From an uncultured Clostridia bacterium (lineage in GTDB: Bacteria > Bacillota > Clostridia > Oscillospirales > Ruminococcaceae): a stretch of 64,000 bases of DNA. Of the stretch, positions 51,026 through 59,774 are shown piece by piece. The stretch is from positions 1-64,000 of the forward strand of contig CANQLR010000010.1 in NCBI GenBank assembly GCA_947624745.1, read 5' to 3'. Within the stretch, counting starts at the first letter, position 1; the number at the start of each line of letters is the position of its first letter. The notes below the pieces were generated by a model. The model saw only the letters and a list, made by a program, of their open reading frames with translations. It was not told where the DNA came from and made no database searches. Both the position numbers and the translations under genes were made by a program.

Positions 51026-52477
51026 TTACCCGCCGTTTGCCGTGATATAATCGTCGATCTCCTTATTCTGCTCCTCGAGGTAATACTCGAAGCTGTCGGC
51101 GAAGTTCTCCTTGAGCTGCGCCCAGGTGGTGGTGGCGCCGCCGCGGGCGATGTCGTCGCGGAAGTGGTTATACGCGGTGTTGAGGTTGTCGATGAAGTTG
51201 CCGTTCAGATACATATAGGTGTTCTTGAGGATTATCCTGCGGCACTCGTCGTACATTTCGAGCATCTCGTCGGTCCAGAGATATTTCTCCTGGAGCTGTC
51301 TGCGGTCGATTCTCTCGACGGTCGGGTCGATGAGCTTGAACCGCTCGCAGGCCGAGAACAGAGCCACGCCCTCGGGGTTATCCGAGCCCTGGACGAGCAT
51401 ATATCCCGAAGGAATGGAGGCCAGATAATACTCGCCGTCGCCCTTGTCGTTTCTCGGCAGCGGGACGTACATCAGCTCGCCGCTGGTGACGTCGCCCCAG
51501 ACCGCGGAGATCTCGTCGACAGGTCCCTGGATCGAGGTGAAGTAGGTTATGTAGAAGAGGCAGAGGCCGTCCTTAACGCCGGCGCCGTCGGTGTGGTTGT
51601 CTCTTCCGGCCCAGTAGGAGGTGCCCTCGTGGTATACGCACTCGTTCTTTACGAGGTCGTAGATGAGCTGGTTGGCCTGCTCCAGAACGGGGTCGTCAAG
51701 GTTAGAGGTATAGTGGCCGTCCTCGTCCTTATCGACGAACTTGTGGCCCGAAGCCTCCTGAACGAGAGCTCCGTTATAGGCATAGCCGTCGAGCGCGAAG
51801 CGGTTTGCCTCGGCGTCCGAAAACTCGACGCACATGTCGTAGAAGACGTCCCACGTCCACTCGTCGTTGGCGTAAAGCTCGGCGGGGTCGTCAAATCCCC
51901 ACTCGTTTATAACTCTGCGGTTGTAGGGGCAGATGTTTCTGAAGGTGACGTCGGTGATGAACGCGAAGCACTTTCCCGCGAGGGTGAACGCCTCGGCAGG
52001 CTCGGCCATGCCGTCCCAAAGGGGATCGGTATAGTCGATATAAGCGTCGACGGGGGCGAAGGTGCCCTTAACGCAGTACATCGGGAAGGTCGCCTCTGAG
52101 GAAACGCCCGCGGGGAAGAAGTCGGGCGAGGTCGCGGCCATGATGAGGTTCGCGAGCTCGTCGTATCTCGTGTCGTAGGTGCACTCGTAGAACTCGACGG
52201 TGCTGTTGTACTTCTCGCGGAAGGTCCAGTAGCCGGTGTTTACGATCTGATCCTCGCTGTAGTTGTTGATGGGGTCGTACCAGGAGAAGAAGGTGATGGT
52301 GGAATTAGCCGCACTCGTCTCGCTGATGTCGGGGAGCCTTACTCCGGCCGCGTTGAGTATCGCCTCGGAGTCCTCGGTCGACAGGGTGAGAATGATGGGC
52401 TGACGCTTTTTGCCGCCGCAGCCGACCAGAGCGACCACAAGCACCAAAGCAAGCGCAAGCGCTAAGATTCTTTTCAT
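51026..52477 (-). CDS. Orphan extracellular solute-binding lipoprotein, paralogue 2
   Basis: 483 residues (MKRILALALALVLVVALVGC; lipobox Cys20). It is the paralogue of the protein at 3433-4929, sharing TLSTED.EAILNAAGV near the N-terminus, the YNRRVINEWGFDDPAELYA core, WTWDVF and the FKL.DPTV.RIDR...YLWTDEMLEMYDEC region. Typical of family 1 solute-binding proteins of sugar ABC importers, yet no permease or ATPase gene is close. It lies beside a GH2 glycosidase, suggesting a carbohydrate ligand. A TATAAT lies upstream on the minus strand. Confidence 0.82.
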   Translation of the reverse strand: MKRILALALALVLVVALVGCGGKKRQPIILTLSTEDSEAILNAAGVRLPDISETSAANSTITFFSWYDPINNYSEDQIVNTGYWTFREKYNSTVEFYECTYDTRYDELANLIMAATSPDFFPAGVSSEATFPMYCVKGTFAPVDAYIDYTDPLWDGMAEPAEAFTLAGKCFAFITDVTFRNICPYNRRVINEWGFDDPAELYANDEWTWDVFYDMCVEFSDAEANRFALDGYAYNGALVQEASGHKFVDKDEDGHYTSNLDDPVLEQANQLIYDLVKNECVYHEGTSYWAGRDNHTDGAGVKDGLCLFYITYFTSIQGPVDEISAVWGDVTSGELMYVPLPRNDKGDGEYYLASIPSGYMLVQGSDNPEGVALFSACERFKLIDPTVERIDRRQLQEKYLWTDEMLEMYDECRRIILKNTYMYLNGNFIDNLNTAYNHFRDDIARGGATTTWAQLKENFADSFEYYLEEQNKEIDDYITANGG

Positions 52478-52537
52478 AATGATCCGTTCCTTTCTGAAGG
52501 GTTTAGGACAATTATACTATACAAATTTGACAAATTC

Positions 52538-52569
52538 CTTGCATTAAGTATAATTTTTCTTGCGTTAAG
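52538..52569 (-). promoter_or_regulatory. Direct repeat upstream of the solute-binding gene
   Basis: CTTGCATTAAG (52538-52548) and CTTGCGTTAAG (52559-52569), an 11-base direct repeat with a 21-base period (two helical turns), about 60 bases upstream of the start of paralogue 2. Candidate activator or repressor site; purely positional inference. Confidence 0.4.
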
Positions 52570-52581
52570 ATGATTTCTCGA

Positions 52582-55500
52582 TCATATAAGCCTTATCCCG
52601 TAAAGGTCGAAATCGCACCCGGGAAGGTATAAAAGGGTGAGCTTAAGCCTACCTGCGGGCACTGAAACGGGGTATCTCTCGGCGTGCGCCTCTCCGCCCG
52701 AAAACTCGACCGCCTCGGTGCGCTCGCCCGCTTCGCTTTCAATAACTATCCTTATGCTCTCGGCGGCGTTTTTGGTCTGCCCGGATATCTCAAGCGCCGT
52801 AACCTCGCCCCCCGTAATGAGCCCGTCGAAGATGACCGTGACGTTGTTCCCGATATTTTTGATAGCGTCTCCCTCCTCGGCGAACCTGTCGCCGAATACC
52901 GAGCTGCGCTGATTGGCCGCGATAAAACTCCCCAAAAGCGGCATTTTTTTGAAGGAAAATCCCTCGAAGCGAAGCGATTCGCCGAAGCTGAAAATGATGT
53001 CCCGCGTACCGAAAAGCCGGTTTTTGAGCTTAAACGTGTTGTACTGATAGGTGTTCCAGCGGCTCTCGGCCTGATAGGTGAAGCTTTCGAGGACGTTTCC
53101 CTCGCCGTCGCAGAGATCAAACGGTATCGGCCCCGAGGAGTAGCTGAAAATGCCGACGGTCAGCTCCTCCGTGCCGGGTACTCCGAAGTCGACGCTGTCA
53201 AAGCCGACCCACGTCCTTCTGTCCGCGAAGGTCTGCACCCCGCCCTGCATGACGACCTGAAGCGGCTCGCTCGTGCGGGAGGATATCGAGGCCGACACTG
53301 TCCCCGAATAGGGGTCGAAGCTTGCGGGGCCGAAGCCGCAATTAGTCATTTCAAGCTCGGAAATTATCGCTTCATACGGCGTGCCGTTTCGGCAGAACGC
53401 CCGAAGCCTGCATTTACCGTCCCCGACGGCGCGGATAACCGCCCTTCCTCCATTGAAGCTGACCTTGGAAATATTTGTCGTCACGCCCGAATCGCTCGTC
53501 ACCTTAAAGAAGATGTCGTCCGGCGTAAACGTCGTGTTTTCGGGGTATAGCTTCGCCTCGGCCCGAACCTCGGGGCAGTCCGGGGTGAGGGTGTTTCCGG
53601 TGAGCTTAAGATCTATCCTTCTGACCGGGACCTCCCTGTTTTCGGGGCTTTCGCGGCACTCGTCACAGCAGGGCGCGGCCTCGCCGTCAAAGGGTTCGGC
53701 GGTCAGATTAAGCTCCGCCCCCGCGACGCCCTCCGAGCGCGCGGTAAGGGTGATCTTGCCCGCGAAATCCCTCGCGCCGACTATCGCAAGGAGCTTTCCG
53801 TTGAACATTCTGCGGGAGGTGCCCTTGTATTGGTCGTAATCGGTCGAATCGCCGTTGTCGAGCCCCATCAGCCGCCCCGCGCCCCCGACCTCGACCGTGA
53901 CCCTATTCCGGGCGTTCTCGACGGGGTTGCCGTCTTTATCCTCCGCAGAAATTTCCACATAGATAAGATCCTCGCCGTCGGCGGAAAGAGCCGTTTTGTC
54001 CGGCCTAAGGACGAGCCGTGCGGGGTCGGAAAAGCTCCTTCTCGTCATCTCGGCGACCTTTCGGCCGTTTTCGTCGTAGCCTATCGCCCTGATCTCGCCG
54101 CGATGATATAGCACCTGCCACCTGCCCGAGAGCTGCCCGAAGCCGCTGTGGTCGTGGATATGCCTCCCCATGCAGACGCCGTTCACCCAAAGCTCGGAGC
54201 TGTGGCAGTTCGAGAAGATGAAGAGGTCGATCAGCTGCCCCTCGTTCCAGTCCCAGTGCGGGTAGAGGTGCACGAACGGCTCCCCCGAAAGCGCCCACTC
54301 GGCCTTGTAGGCGTAGTAGGTGTCCTTTTTAAAGCCCGCCGTGTCGACATGCCCGAAGTGGGAATTTTTGGTGTGAAAAGGTGTTGGCTCGCCGATATAA
54401 TCGAGCGCCGTCCAGATAAACTGCCCGAGGGAAAATTCGCGGACGCGGTCCATCGTGATGTTCCACTCGGTATTTATCGCGCCGTAGCTGGTCGCGCAGT
54501 TCAAAAGCGAGGAGCACTGCTCGTCGTCGTAGGTCGACGTGACCGTCGCGGCGGGGAAGTGGTAAACTCCACGCGACTGGTAGGTCGAGGAAGTCTCGGA
54601 GCCGTAAATTATCCAGTCGGGGTACTTTTTTCGGTGCTGATCGTAGAGCTTCTCGCCGTAGTTGTAGCCGACCGCGTCGAGGTACTTCGCGCACTCCTGC
54701 CCGCCCTCGCCGTGCATGGTGTTCGAGCCGAGCGTGACCGGGTAGAGCCGCTTGTAGTCGTGGATTTTTACGAGCCGTGAAAGCTCCTTCGTGATCTCTG
54801 CCCCGCGCGGCAAAAAGCCGGTGTCGGAAATTTCGTTCCCTATGCTCCACATCAGAAGGCACGCTCTGCTGCGGTCCCGCCTCACCCACGAGGCGACGTC
54901 GCGCTCGTGCCACTCGGGGAAGAAGCGGTGGTAATCGAAGGCGTTTTTGGGGCGCTCCCACATGTCGAAGCACTCGTCGACCACTAAAAAGCCCATCTCG
55001 TCGCAGAGGTCCAGAAATTCGGTTGCGGGAGGGTTGTGGGAGGTCCGAAGCGCGTTCACGCCCATTTCCTTTAATATATTAAACTGTCTTTTTATCGCGT
55101 TTTTGTTGACCGCCGAGCCGAGCGCGCCGCAGTCGTGGTGGATGCAGGTGCCGTTCAGCTTGTACTGCCTGCCGTTCAAAATAAGCCCGCGGTCTGTGGT
55201 AAATTCAAGGGTCTTGTAGCCTATTTTTTGGATGACGTAATCGACCGTCTCGCCGCCCTTGATAAGCTCGGTTTTGAGAATATAGAGGTTCGGCTCCTCG
55301 GGGCTCCAAAGCCGCGGGGAAAACTCGGGAAGGCGCATCTGAACGGCGGCAGCGCTGTCCGAAAGCTCGGCCTCGCGCTCGCCAAAGGCCATGACAGCGC
55401 CGCTTTGGTCGCTTATGGTGTGCCGCAAAAGTCCCCTGCCCGTGCCCCTGACCTCAGTATCTATCTCGGTCGCAAAGCCGCTTCCCGACTGCCTCGTGGC

Positions 55501-55944
55501 GACGTAAACGCCGTCGGGGAGGATCTCGGAATCCCCCTTAACGGTAAGCCAGACATTGCGGAATATCCCCGCGCCGGAGTACCAGCGGGAGTTCGGGTGG
55601 CGGTGCCTCACCAAAACCGTGAGGGTGTTTTCGCCCCGCCGAATCCCCCGAAGCGGCACGTCGAAGGCGGTGTAGCCGTACTTCCACTCGAAAATTTTCT
55701 CGCCGTTGAGCCGCACCTCGCAGTCCTGATAAACGCCGTCGAACCGCAGCGAGAAGCATTTCGAGGGGTCGTCGGCGACGATCATTCGCCGATAGTATCC
55801 GTCGCCGTCCCGGTAAAGGTTTTCCGTGTCATATATCAGCCAGTCGTGGGGTATCGCGACAGGGCGAAAATCGCCCTCCGCGGGCTCTCCGCCCGGCTCG
55901 CAAAGGCAAAACTCCCAGCCGCTTTGCAGCTTCATTCGCACCAT
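52582..55944 (-). CDS. GH2-family glycosidase (beta-galactosidase-like)
   Basis: 1120 residues from ATG 55944 (MVRMKLQSGWEFCL; AAAGGAGGCGG upstream). Sugar-binding domain (IPHDWLIYD), immunoglobulin-like domain, then the TIM barrel (GTCIHHDCGALGSAVNK, ALRTSHNPPA, DECFDMW). The acid/base Glu371 is in LMWSIGNEIS and the nucleophile Glu450 in IIYGSETSST. The C-terminal 600 residues hold DUF4982- and Ig-like domains (LVLRPDKTALSADGEDLIYV) and a final beta-rich carbohydrate-binding-like part. There is no signal peptide, so it is probably cytoplasmic and acts on imported oligosaccharides. Exact sugar specificity is not readable. Confidence 0.92.
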   Translation of the reverse strand: MVRMKLQSGWEFCLCEPGGEPAEGDFRPVAIPHDWLIYDTENLYRDGDGYYRRMIVADDPSKCFSLRFDGVYQDCEVRLNGEKIFEWKYGYTAFDVPLRGIRRGENTLTVLVRHRHPNSRWYSGAGIFRNVWLTVKGDSEILPDGVYVATRQSGSGFATEIDTEVRGTGRGLLRHTISDQSGAVMAFGEREAELSDSAAAVQMRLPEFSPRLWSPEEPNLYILKTELIKGGETVDYVIQKIGYKTLEFTTDRGLILNGRQYKLNGTCIHHDCGALGSAVNKNAIKRQFNILKEMGVNALRTSHNPPATEFLDLCDEMGFLVVDECFDMWERPKNAFDYHRFFPEWHERDVASWVRRDRSRACLLMWSIGNEISDTGFLPRGAEITKELSRLVKIHDYKRLYPVTLGSNTMHGEGGQECAKYLDAVGYNYGEKLYDQHRKKYPDWIIYGSETSSTYQSRGVYHFPAATVTSTYDDEQCSSLLNCATSYGAINTEWNITMDRVREFSLGQFIWTALDYIGEPTPFHTKNSHFGHVDTAGFKKDTYYAYKAEWALSGEPFVHLYPHWDWNEGQLIDLFIFSNCHSSELWVNGVCMGRHIHDHSGFGQLSGRWQVLYHRGEIRAIGYDENGRKVAEMTRRSFSDPARLVLRPDKTALSADGEDLIYVEISAEDKDGNPVENARNRVTVEVGGAGRLMGLDNGDSTDYDQYKGTSRRMFNGKLLAIVGARDFAGKITLTARSEGVAGAELNLTAEPFDGEAAPCCDECRESPENREVPVRRIDLKLTGNTLTPDCPEVRAEAKLYPENTTFTPDDIFFKVTSDSGVTTNISKVSFNGGRAVIRAVGDGKCRLRAFCRNGTPYEAIISELEMTNCGFGPASFDPYSGTVSASISSRTSEPLQVVMQGGVQTFADRRTWVGFDSVDFGVPGTEELTVGIFSYSSGPIPFDLCDGEGNVLESFTYQAESRWNTYQYNTFKLKNRLFGTRDIIFSFGESLRFEGFSFKKMPLLGSFIAANQRSSVFGDRFAEEGDAIKNIGNNVTVIFDGLITGGEVTALEISGQTKNAAESIRIVIESEAGERTEAVEFSGGEAHAERYPVSVPAGRLKLTLLYLPGCDFDLYGIRLI

Positions 55945-56170
55945 AAAACCGCCTCCTTTGGGGTTGGGGATATTATAGCACAAAATGGAGGGAGATGCAA
56001 GGGGGGCATAACGTATAGCGATGCAGCAAACCGGCGAGCATATTATAAAAGGTTTTAACGCGTTTTTCCTTAAAAAGCGTGATTCCATTGGGAGTGTCCA
56101 TTCCACCCACATTAAAGAAAATTAACAAGACCGAAAGGCAATTCTCCTTTTGGATACTTCTTACGATACA

Positions 56171-56654
56171 TCAATTTTGCAACCCCGAACTTATTGTAGG
56201 CATCAGCAAAAACGTCAACGACAGCTTTAAGGTTTCAATGCTCCTCGCAAAACATCTACTCCTCCGCCTCAGCAGCGGTATATAGTCGCGTAGATCGGCA
56301 TTAACACTTTCGACTGTAAAAGTATCGCTTTTGTCATGACAATTATAAATATGTTTTCCGGGATAGATCACGCTCAGATATCCAAAATACCCGTCGGTGC
56401 AGTAGTAATCGGCATACGGGGCTCTGTCGACTATCTCCTGAATCCTGTTCGCAGATTTGTCTTCCACAACTTGATGACCCGCTATAATGCGCGGCTTGCG
56501 GGAAACCATCGACATCAAATAAACATTCTCCTTTGTTTTTGTCTTCGGCTTTTTGCCTATGAACCAGTATAACTCGTCGAGTTCATAAACCTTAGGTTTG
56601 ATATTAAATTTCTTGAAAACCCCAGAAAGTTTAGAACGATTTTCAACGCTTTGT
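56171..56654 (-). pseudogene. IS1-family transposase, InsB-like part (frame broken)
   Basis: The open stretch, read from about 56654, contains KPKVYELDELYWFIGKKPKT, DRAPYADYYCTDGYFGYLSV and NADLRDYIPLLRRRSRCFAR, the DDE-type end of IS1 transposases. Its frame is +1 relative to the InsA part, whereas IS1 elements use a -1 slip at an A6C site. A TGA also interrupts InsA just before the A7 tract, where the family would have Trp. It is therefore called non-functional. Confidence 0.75.
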
Positions 56655-56678
56655 TGATTACTTGCTTCGTTTTTTTAT

Positions 56679-56951
56679 TCAATTATAGACATTGGATTTG
56701 CTGAAGTTATTCAAAAGGCCTATCTTTCTTCCGCTTACTCCGGAATAGTATGTCTTGATTGCTTGCTCCCTAACTTCCTCGCTGTATTGCCATGGACGCG
56801 GTTCGGGAGTGTAGTCTATGTTACAGTCATTGCAGCGATATTTCTGTGACCCTGACTTGTTTTTGCCGTGTCTGACCTGATGCTCATGCTTGCCGCATTT
56901 TGGGCAATATATGTTTTCGTCAATTTTTGCTACTCGCGACATTTTTATCAC
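56679..56951 (-). pseudogene. IS1-family InsA-like zinc-finger protein
   Basis: About 90 residues with the zinc ribbon CPKCGKHEHQVRHG...YRCNDC and a helix-turn-helix-like YSGVSGRKIGLLNNFSKSNV. It matches the N-terminal half of IS1 transposases. It ends at TGA, preceding an ATAAAAAAAC tract, instead of shifting into the InsB frame. It may be made as a free InsA-like repressor, but the element is disrupted. Confidence 0.7.
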
Positions 56952-57201
56952 CTCGGGGATATTATAGCATATTGTGGATGATTTGGACAGACCCTTCGTT
57001 TTTACAATATTAAAGACACGAGTTAGGACTTTAATTATTTTTGCCCAAAAATCTGTAATAATCTTAATTTTATGCTTTCAATCTCATTCTGAAATTTTTA
57101 ATCATAACAATCTTTTCTATCAATTTATTTAACTTTTTGGCAGTCATTTCAATCCGTTTTATAGCATGGAAATGGCAATTTATTTGGTGGATTGAATATT
57201 A

Positions 57202-57230
57202 TTGACATTTTCTCCTACATTTGCTATACT
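57202..57230 (+). promoter_or_regulatory. Sigma-A promoter of the DUF3795 gene
   Basis: Perfect TTGACA (57202-57207), 17-base spacer, TATACT (57225-57230). The rest of 56995-57201 is AT-rich with no gene. Confidence 0.85.
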
Positions 57231-57269
57231 TCACCCATAAAACAAATCGTATTTTTCGGAGGGCGCCCA

Positions 57270-57716
57270 ATGAGTAAGAAAGAACTTTAAAAATGTGGCA
57301 ACAGATGTGATTTATGCTTGATTTACCATCCTAATCTTGAGAAAAATGATAGGCGTAGAGAAATTTGTACCGTATTAGGCAAAATATTTCCCGGATATAA
57401 TGCGGATCCGTCAAATGTAATATGTGATGGCTGCTTAAGCGAAAAGGAAAATTCTGTATTGTTGGATTCAACGTGCAACACGAGAAAATGTGTAACCGAA
57501 AAAGGGCTTAACCGTTTCGGATATTGCAATCAATATCCGTGTGATATTTTTCCTGCCGAACCGACATATGAAATGCTCGTCCAAAAGATAGATATTGAAA
57601 AACAATGGACTTGGGAAGATGAGAAGCTAACGGAAGCATATAATTTCAAAAAGAATATTGATGAGTTTAGAAAAATAAATTATGATTTGCCTTGCTACTT
57701 ATTAAAGCATGCCTGA
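57270..57716 (+). pseudogene. DUF3795-like cysteine-rich protein, stop at codon 7
   Basis: An ATG at 57270 with GGAGGGCG upstream begins MSKKEL, then meets TAA at 57288-57290. The same frame continues as KCGNRCDLCLIYHPNLEK, the conserved Cys cluster at the N-terminus of DUF3795 proteins, then CDGCLSEKE, CNTRKC and YCNQYPCD. A TTG-initiated start at 57318 would lose CGNRCDLC. Intact promoter and ribosome site argue that only this nonsense mutation disables it. Composition is much more AT-rich than the core genes, consistent with transfer. Confidence 0.7.
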
Positions 57717-57937
57717 GAACCGTAGGTGATACGGCAGCGGCTAAATCCTCGTCACATATTTCCCCCCCAGCAGCCTGACCGGCTGTTTCTTTTTGCCGAT
57801 TTCCTCTTTCCGCCCTGCAAACCCGCCCGCGAAATCAGCGTCTTTTGAGTTCATCTGCATTTTATGCTATAATAATTTTTGCACCCCGCACAAAGTGCCC
57901 GCCTAATCCGTTATACACATTGAAAAGAGGTTTTTTG

Positions 57938-58387
57938 ATGGACTTAGAGGAAGTATATGACAAAATTTACCGCTACTGCTATTTTCGTCTGCGGCGGCGG
58001 GATTTGGCGGAGGACGTCACGCAGGAGGCGTTTCTGCGGTTTTTTGAGAGCGGGTGCGTGAATATCGGGAAGGACCTGCACTACCTCTACACGATCGCGC
58101 GAAATCTCTGCATCGACGAGTTTCGGCGGCGGCAGGCGGAGCCTCTTGACGGTGAAATCCCGGACGGGTTTTCGGAGGAGGAAATGCTCGAAAACATCGC
58201 CATCCGGGCGGCTCTTTCGCAGCTTGATGAAGAGGACCGCGAGCTGCTTTTGCTTAGGTATGTGAACGAAGTTCCGGTTTCGGTCATCGGGAAAATTTAC
58301 GGAATTTCGCGGTTTGCAGTCTATCGGCGGGCCGCGCAGGCTGTTAAAAAACTGAAAGAAAAGTTAGGTGGGGAGGAATTTTTATGA
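57938..58387 (+). CDS. ECF-family RNA polymerase sigma factor (transporter operon)
   Basis: 149 residues from ATG 57938 (MDLEEVYDKIYRYCYFRLRR; AAAGAGG upstream). Region 2 includes RDLAEDVTQEAFLRFF and LHYLYTIARNLCIDEFRRR; region 4 is LSQLDEEDRELLLLRYVNEV followed by the HTH VSVIGKIYGISRFAVYRRAA. It shares an operon with a membrane protein and an ABC exporter pair, the ends overlapping. Probably an autoregulated sigma factor sensing an envelope or drug signal. Confidence 0.9.
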   Translation: MDLEEVYDKIYRYCYFRLRRRDLAEDVTQEAFLRFFESGCVNIGKDLHYLYTIARNLCIDEFRRRQAEPLDGEIPDGFSEEEMLENIAIRAALSQLDEEDRELLLLRYVNEVPVSVIGKIYGISRFAVYRRAAQAVKKLKEKLGGEEFL

Positions 58388-59085
58388 ACAAAAAACTAAA
58401 ACGGGCGCTTCGGGACGGATTTACAGCTCCTGCGCCCGTAGGGAAAAAGGAGTTTTTGCGCGGCTTATCTGAGCCGCCGATAGGGAATTTTGAATTTATA
58501 GTCAGCCAGCTCGGCTATATCAGAAAGTGGGTCTGGGCGGCGGCAGGGCTGATCTTCGCGCTCGCGGTGGTCGGTTCCGAGTGGGTCGGGCGGGATATTA
58601 TTTGGTGCGTTTCGGCCTTCATGCCGCTTTTGGCACTCGGGATTATCACCGAATGCGGGCGCGCGGAGGCCTACAAAATGGCCGAGCTTGAGATGTCGAC
58701 GCGGTTCTCGATAAAAAGCGCGGTGCTTGCGCGGCTCGGGATAATCGGCGGGGTTTCGCTGATACTTATCTGCGCTGTCACGCCTATAATCGGCTCGGAC
58801 ATTCTCGGGACGGGCGTTTACATTCTCTGCCCCTATCTTCTTACGGCGTATCTCGGGTTTTTGGCTGTTCGCAAAATCCACGGCCGGGAGAGCATGTACG
58901 TCTGCGTCGGGATTGCAGCGGCGGTGAGCGTTCTGAACATTATTTTTTCAACCGAGCTGTCCGCGCTCTGTATCCCCGAAAATTTCGCTTTGTGGGGAGC
59001 GGCTTTGGCGGTTTTGGGGATCGGGACGGCGGTTCAGTGCTATAAAATGATAAAGCAAACGGAGGATTTGACATGGAGCTTATGA
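58384..59085 (+). CDS. Polytopic membrane protein, possible anti-sigma role
   Basis: 233 residues. A basic N-terminus (MNKKLKRALRDGFTAPAPVG) is followed by about six transmembrane helices (WVWAAAGLIFALAVVGSEWV, IIWCVSAFMPLLALGIIT, and four more). The start overlaps the ECF gene stop by four bases, and its end overlaps the ATPase start. The position suggests a membrane-bound inhibitor or sensor for the sigma factor, but no anti-sigma motif is visible. Confidence 0.65.
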   Translation: MNKKLKRALRDGFTAPAPVGKKEFLRGLSEPPIGNFEFIVSQLGYIRKWVWAAAGLIFALAVVGSEWVGRDIIWCVSAFMPLLALGIITECGRAEAYKMAELEMSTRFSIKSAVLARLGIIGGVSLILICAVTPIIGSDILGTGVYILCPYLLTAYLGFLAVRKIHGRESMYVCVGIAAAVSVLNIIFSTELSALCIPENFALWGAALAVLGIGTAVQCYKMIKQTEDLTWSL

Positions 59086-59774
59086 TCGACAGGCTTACAA
59101 AGCAGTACAAAAACAAGATTGCGGTGGACAGGATATCTTTGAGGCTCGAAAAGGGCGTTCACGGGCTTTTGGGAGCGAACGGCGCGGGAAAAACCACGCT
59201 GATGAGAATGATATGCGGGATATTAAGGCCGACCGGCGGGACAGTCTCGTTTGACAATATGGACGTGAGTGAGGAGGGATACAGGGCGATTTTAGGGTAT
59301 CTGCCGCAGGATTTCGGCTATTATCCCGAGTTTTCGGGGCGGGATTTTCTGATGTATCTGGCGGCGCTCAAAGGGCTATCAAAGCCGAGGGCAAAGAAAA
59401 AATGCGACGAGCTTTTGGAGCTTGTGTCGCTTCGTGAGGTCGCGAATAAAAAAATAAGGACATATTCGGGAGGAATGAAGCAGCGCCTCGGCATTGCGCA
59501 GGCTCTTTTGAACGACCCGAAGCTGCTTGTTTTAGACGAGCCGACGGTGGGACTTGACCCTAAAGAACGCGTTAAATTCCGCGATATAATTAAACAGCTC
59601 GGCGAGCAAAGCGTGGTCCTTCTTTCGACGCATATAGTTTCGGATATTGAGCATATCGCCGACAATGTGCTGATAATGCGGGCGGGGCAGGTTGTGTATC
59701 AGGGGAATTGGGGCGAAGAGGACGGAGATCTGGAGGAATTTTATCTCAAAAAGATGTCGGAGGGAAAAATATGA
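59073..59774 (+). CDS. ABC transporter ATP-binding protein
   Basis: 233 residues. Walker A GANGAGKTT, signature YSGGMKQRLGIAQAL, Walker B LLVLDEPTVGLDP, switch His in LSTHIVSD. Typical of ABC-2 type exporter ATPases of the bacitracin/lantibiotic-immunity kind. It overlaps the preceding gene by 13 bases and the permease by four. Third gene of the ECF operon. Confidence 0.93.
   Translation: MELMIDRLTKQYKNKIAVDRISLRLEKGVHGLLGANGAGKTTLMRMICGILRPTGGTVSFDNMDVSEEGYRAILGYLPQDFGYYPEFSGRDFLMYLAALKGLSKPRAKKKCDELLELVSLREVANKKIRTYSGGMKQRLGIAQALLNDPKLLVLDEPTVGLDPKERVKFRDIIKQLGEQSVVLLSTHIVSDIEHIADNVLIMRAGQVVYQGNWGEEDGDLEEFYLKKMSEGKI

Larger units (their letters stand above)
56090..56994 (-). mobile_element. 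Degenerate IS1-family insertion sequence
   Basis: About 905 bp bounded by imperfect inverted repeats: GGGAGTGTCCATTCCACCCACATT at the left (56090 onward) and, on the minus strand from 56994, GGGTCTGTCCAAATCATCCACAAT. It encodes an InsA-like zinc-finger protein and an InsB-like catalytic part in a different frame. No target-site duplication is evident, suggesting an old insertion. It begins about 145 bases upstream of the GH2 start and may have displaced its regulatory region. Confidence 0.8.
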
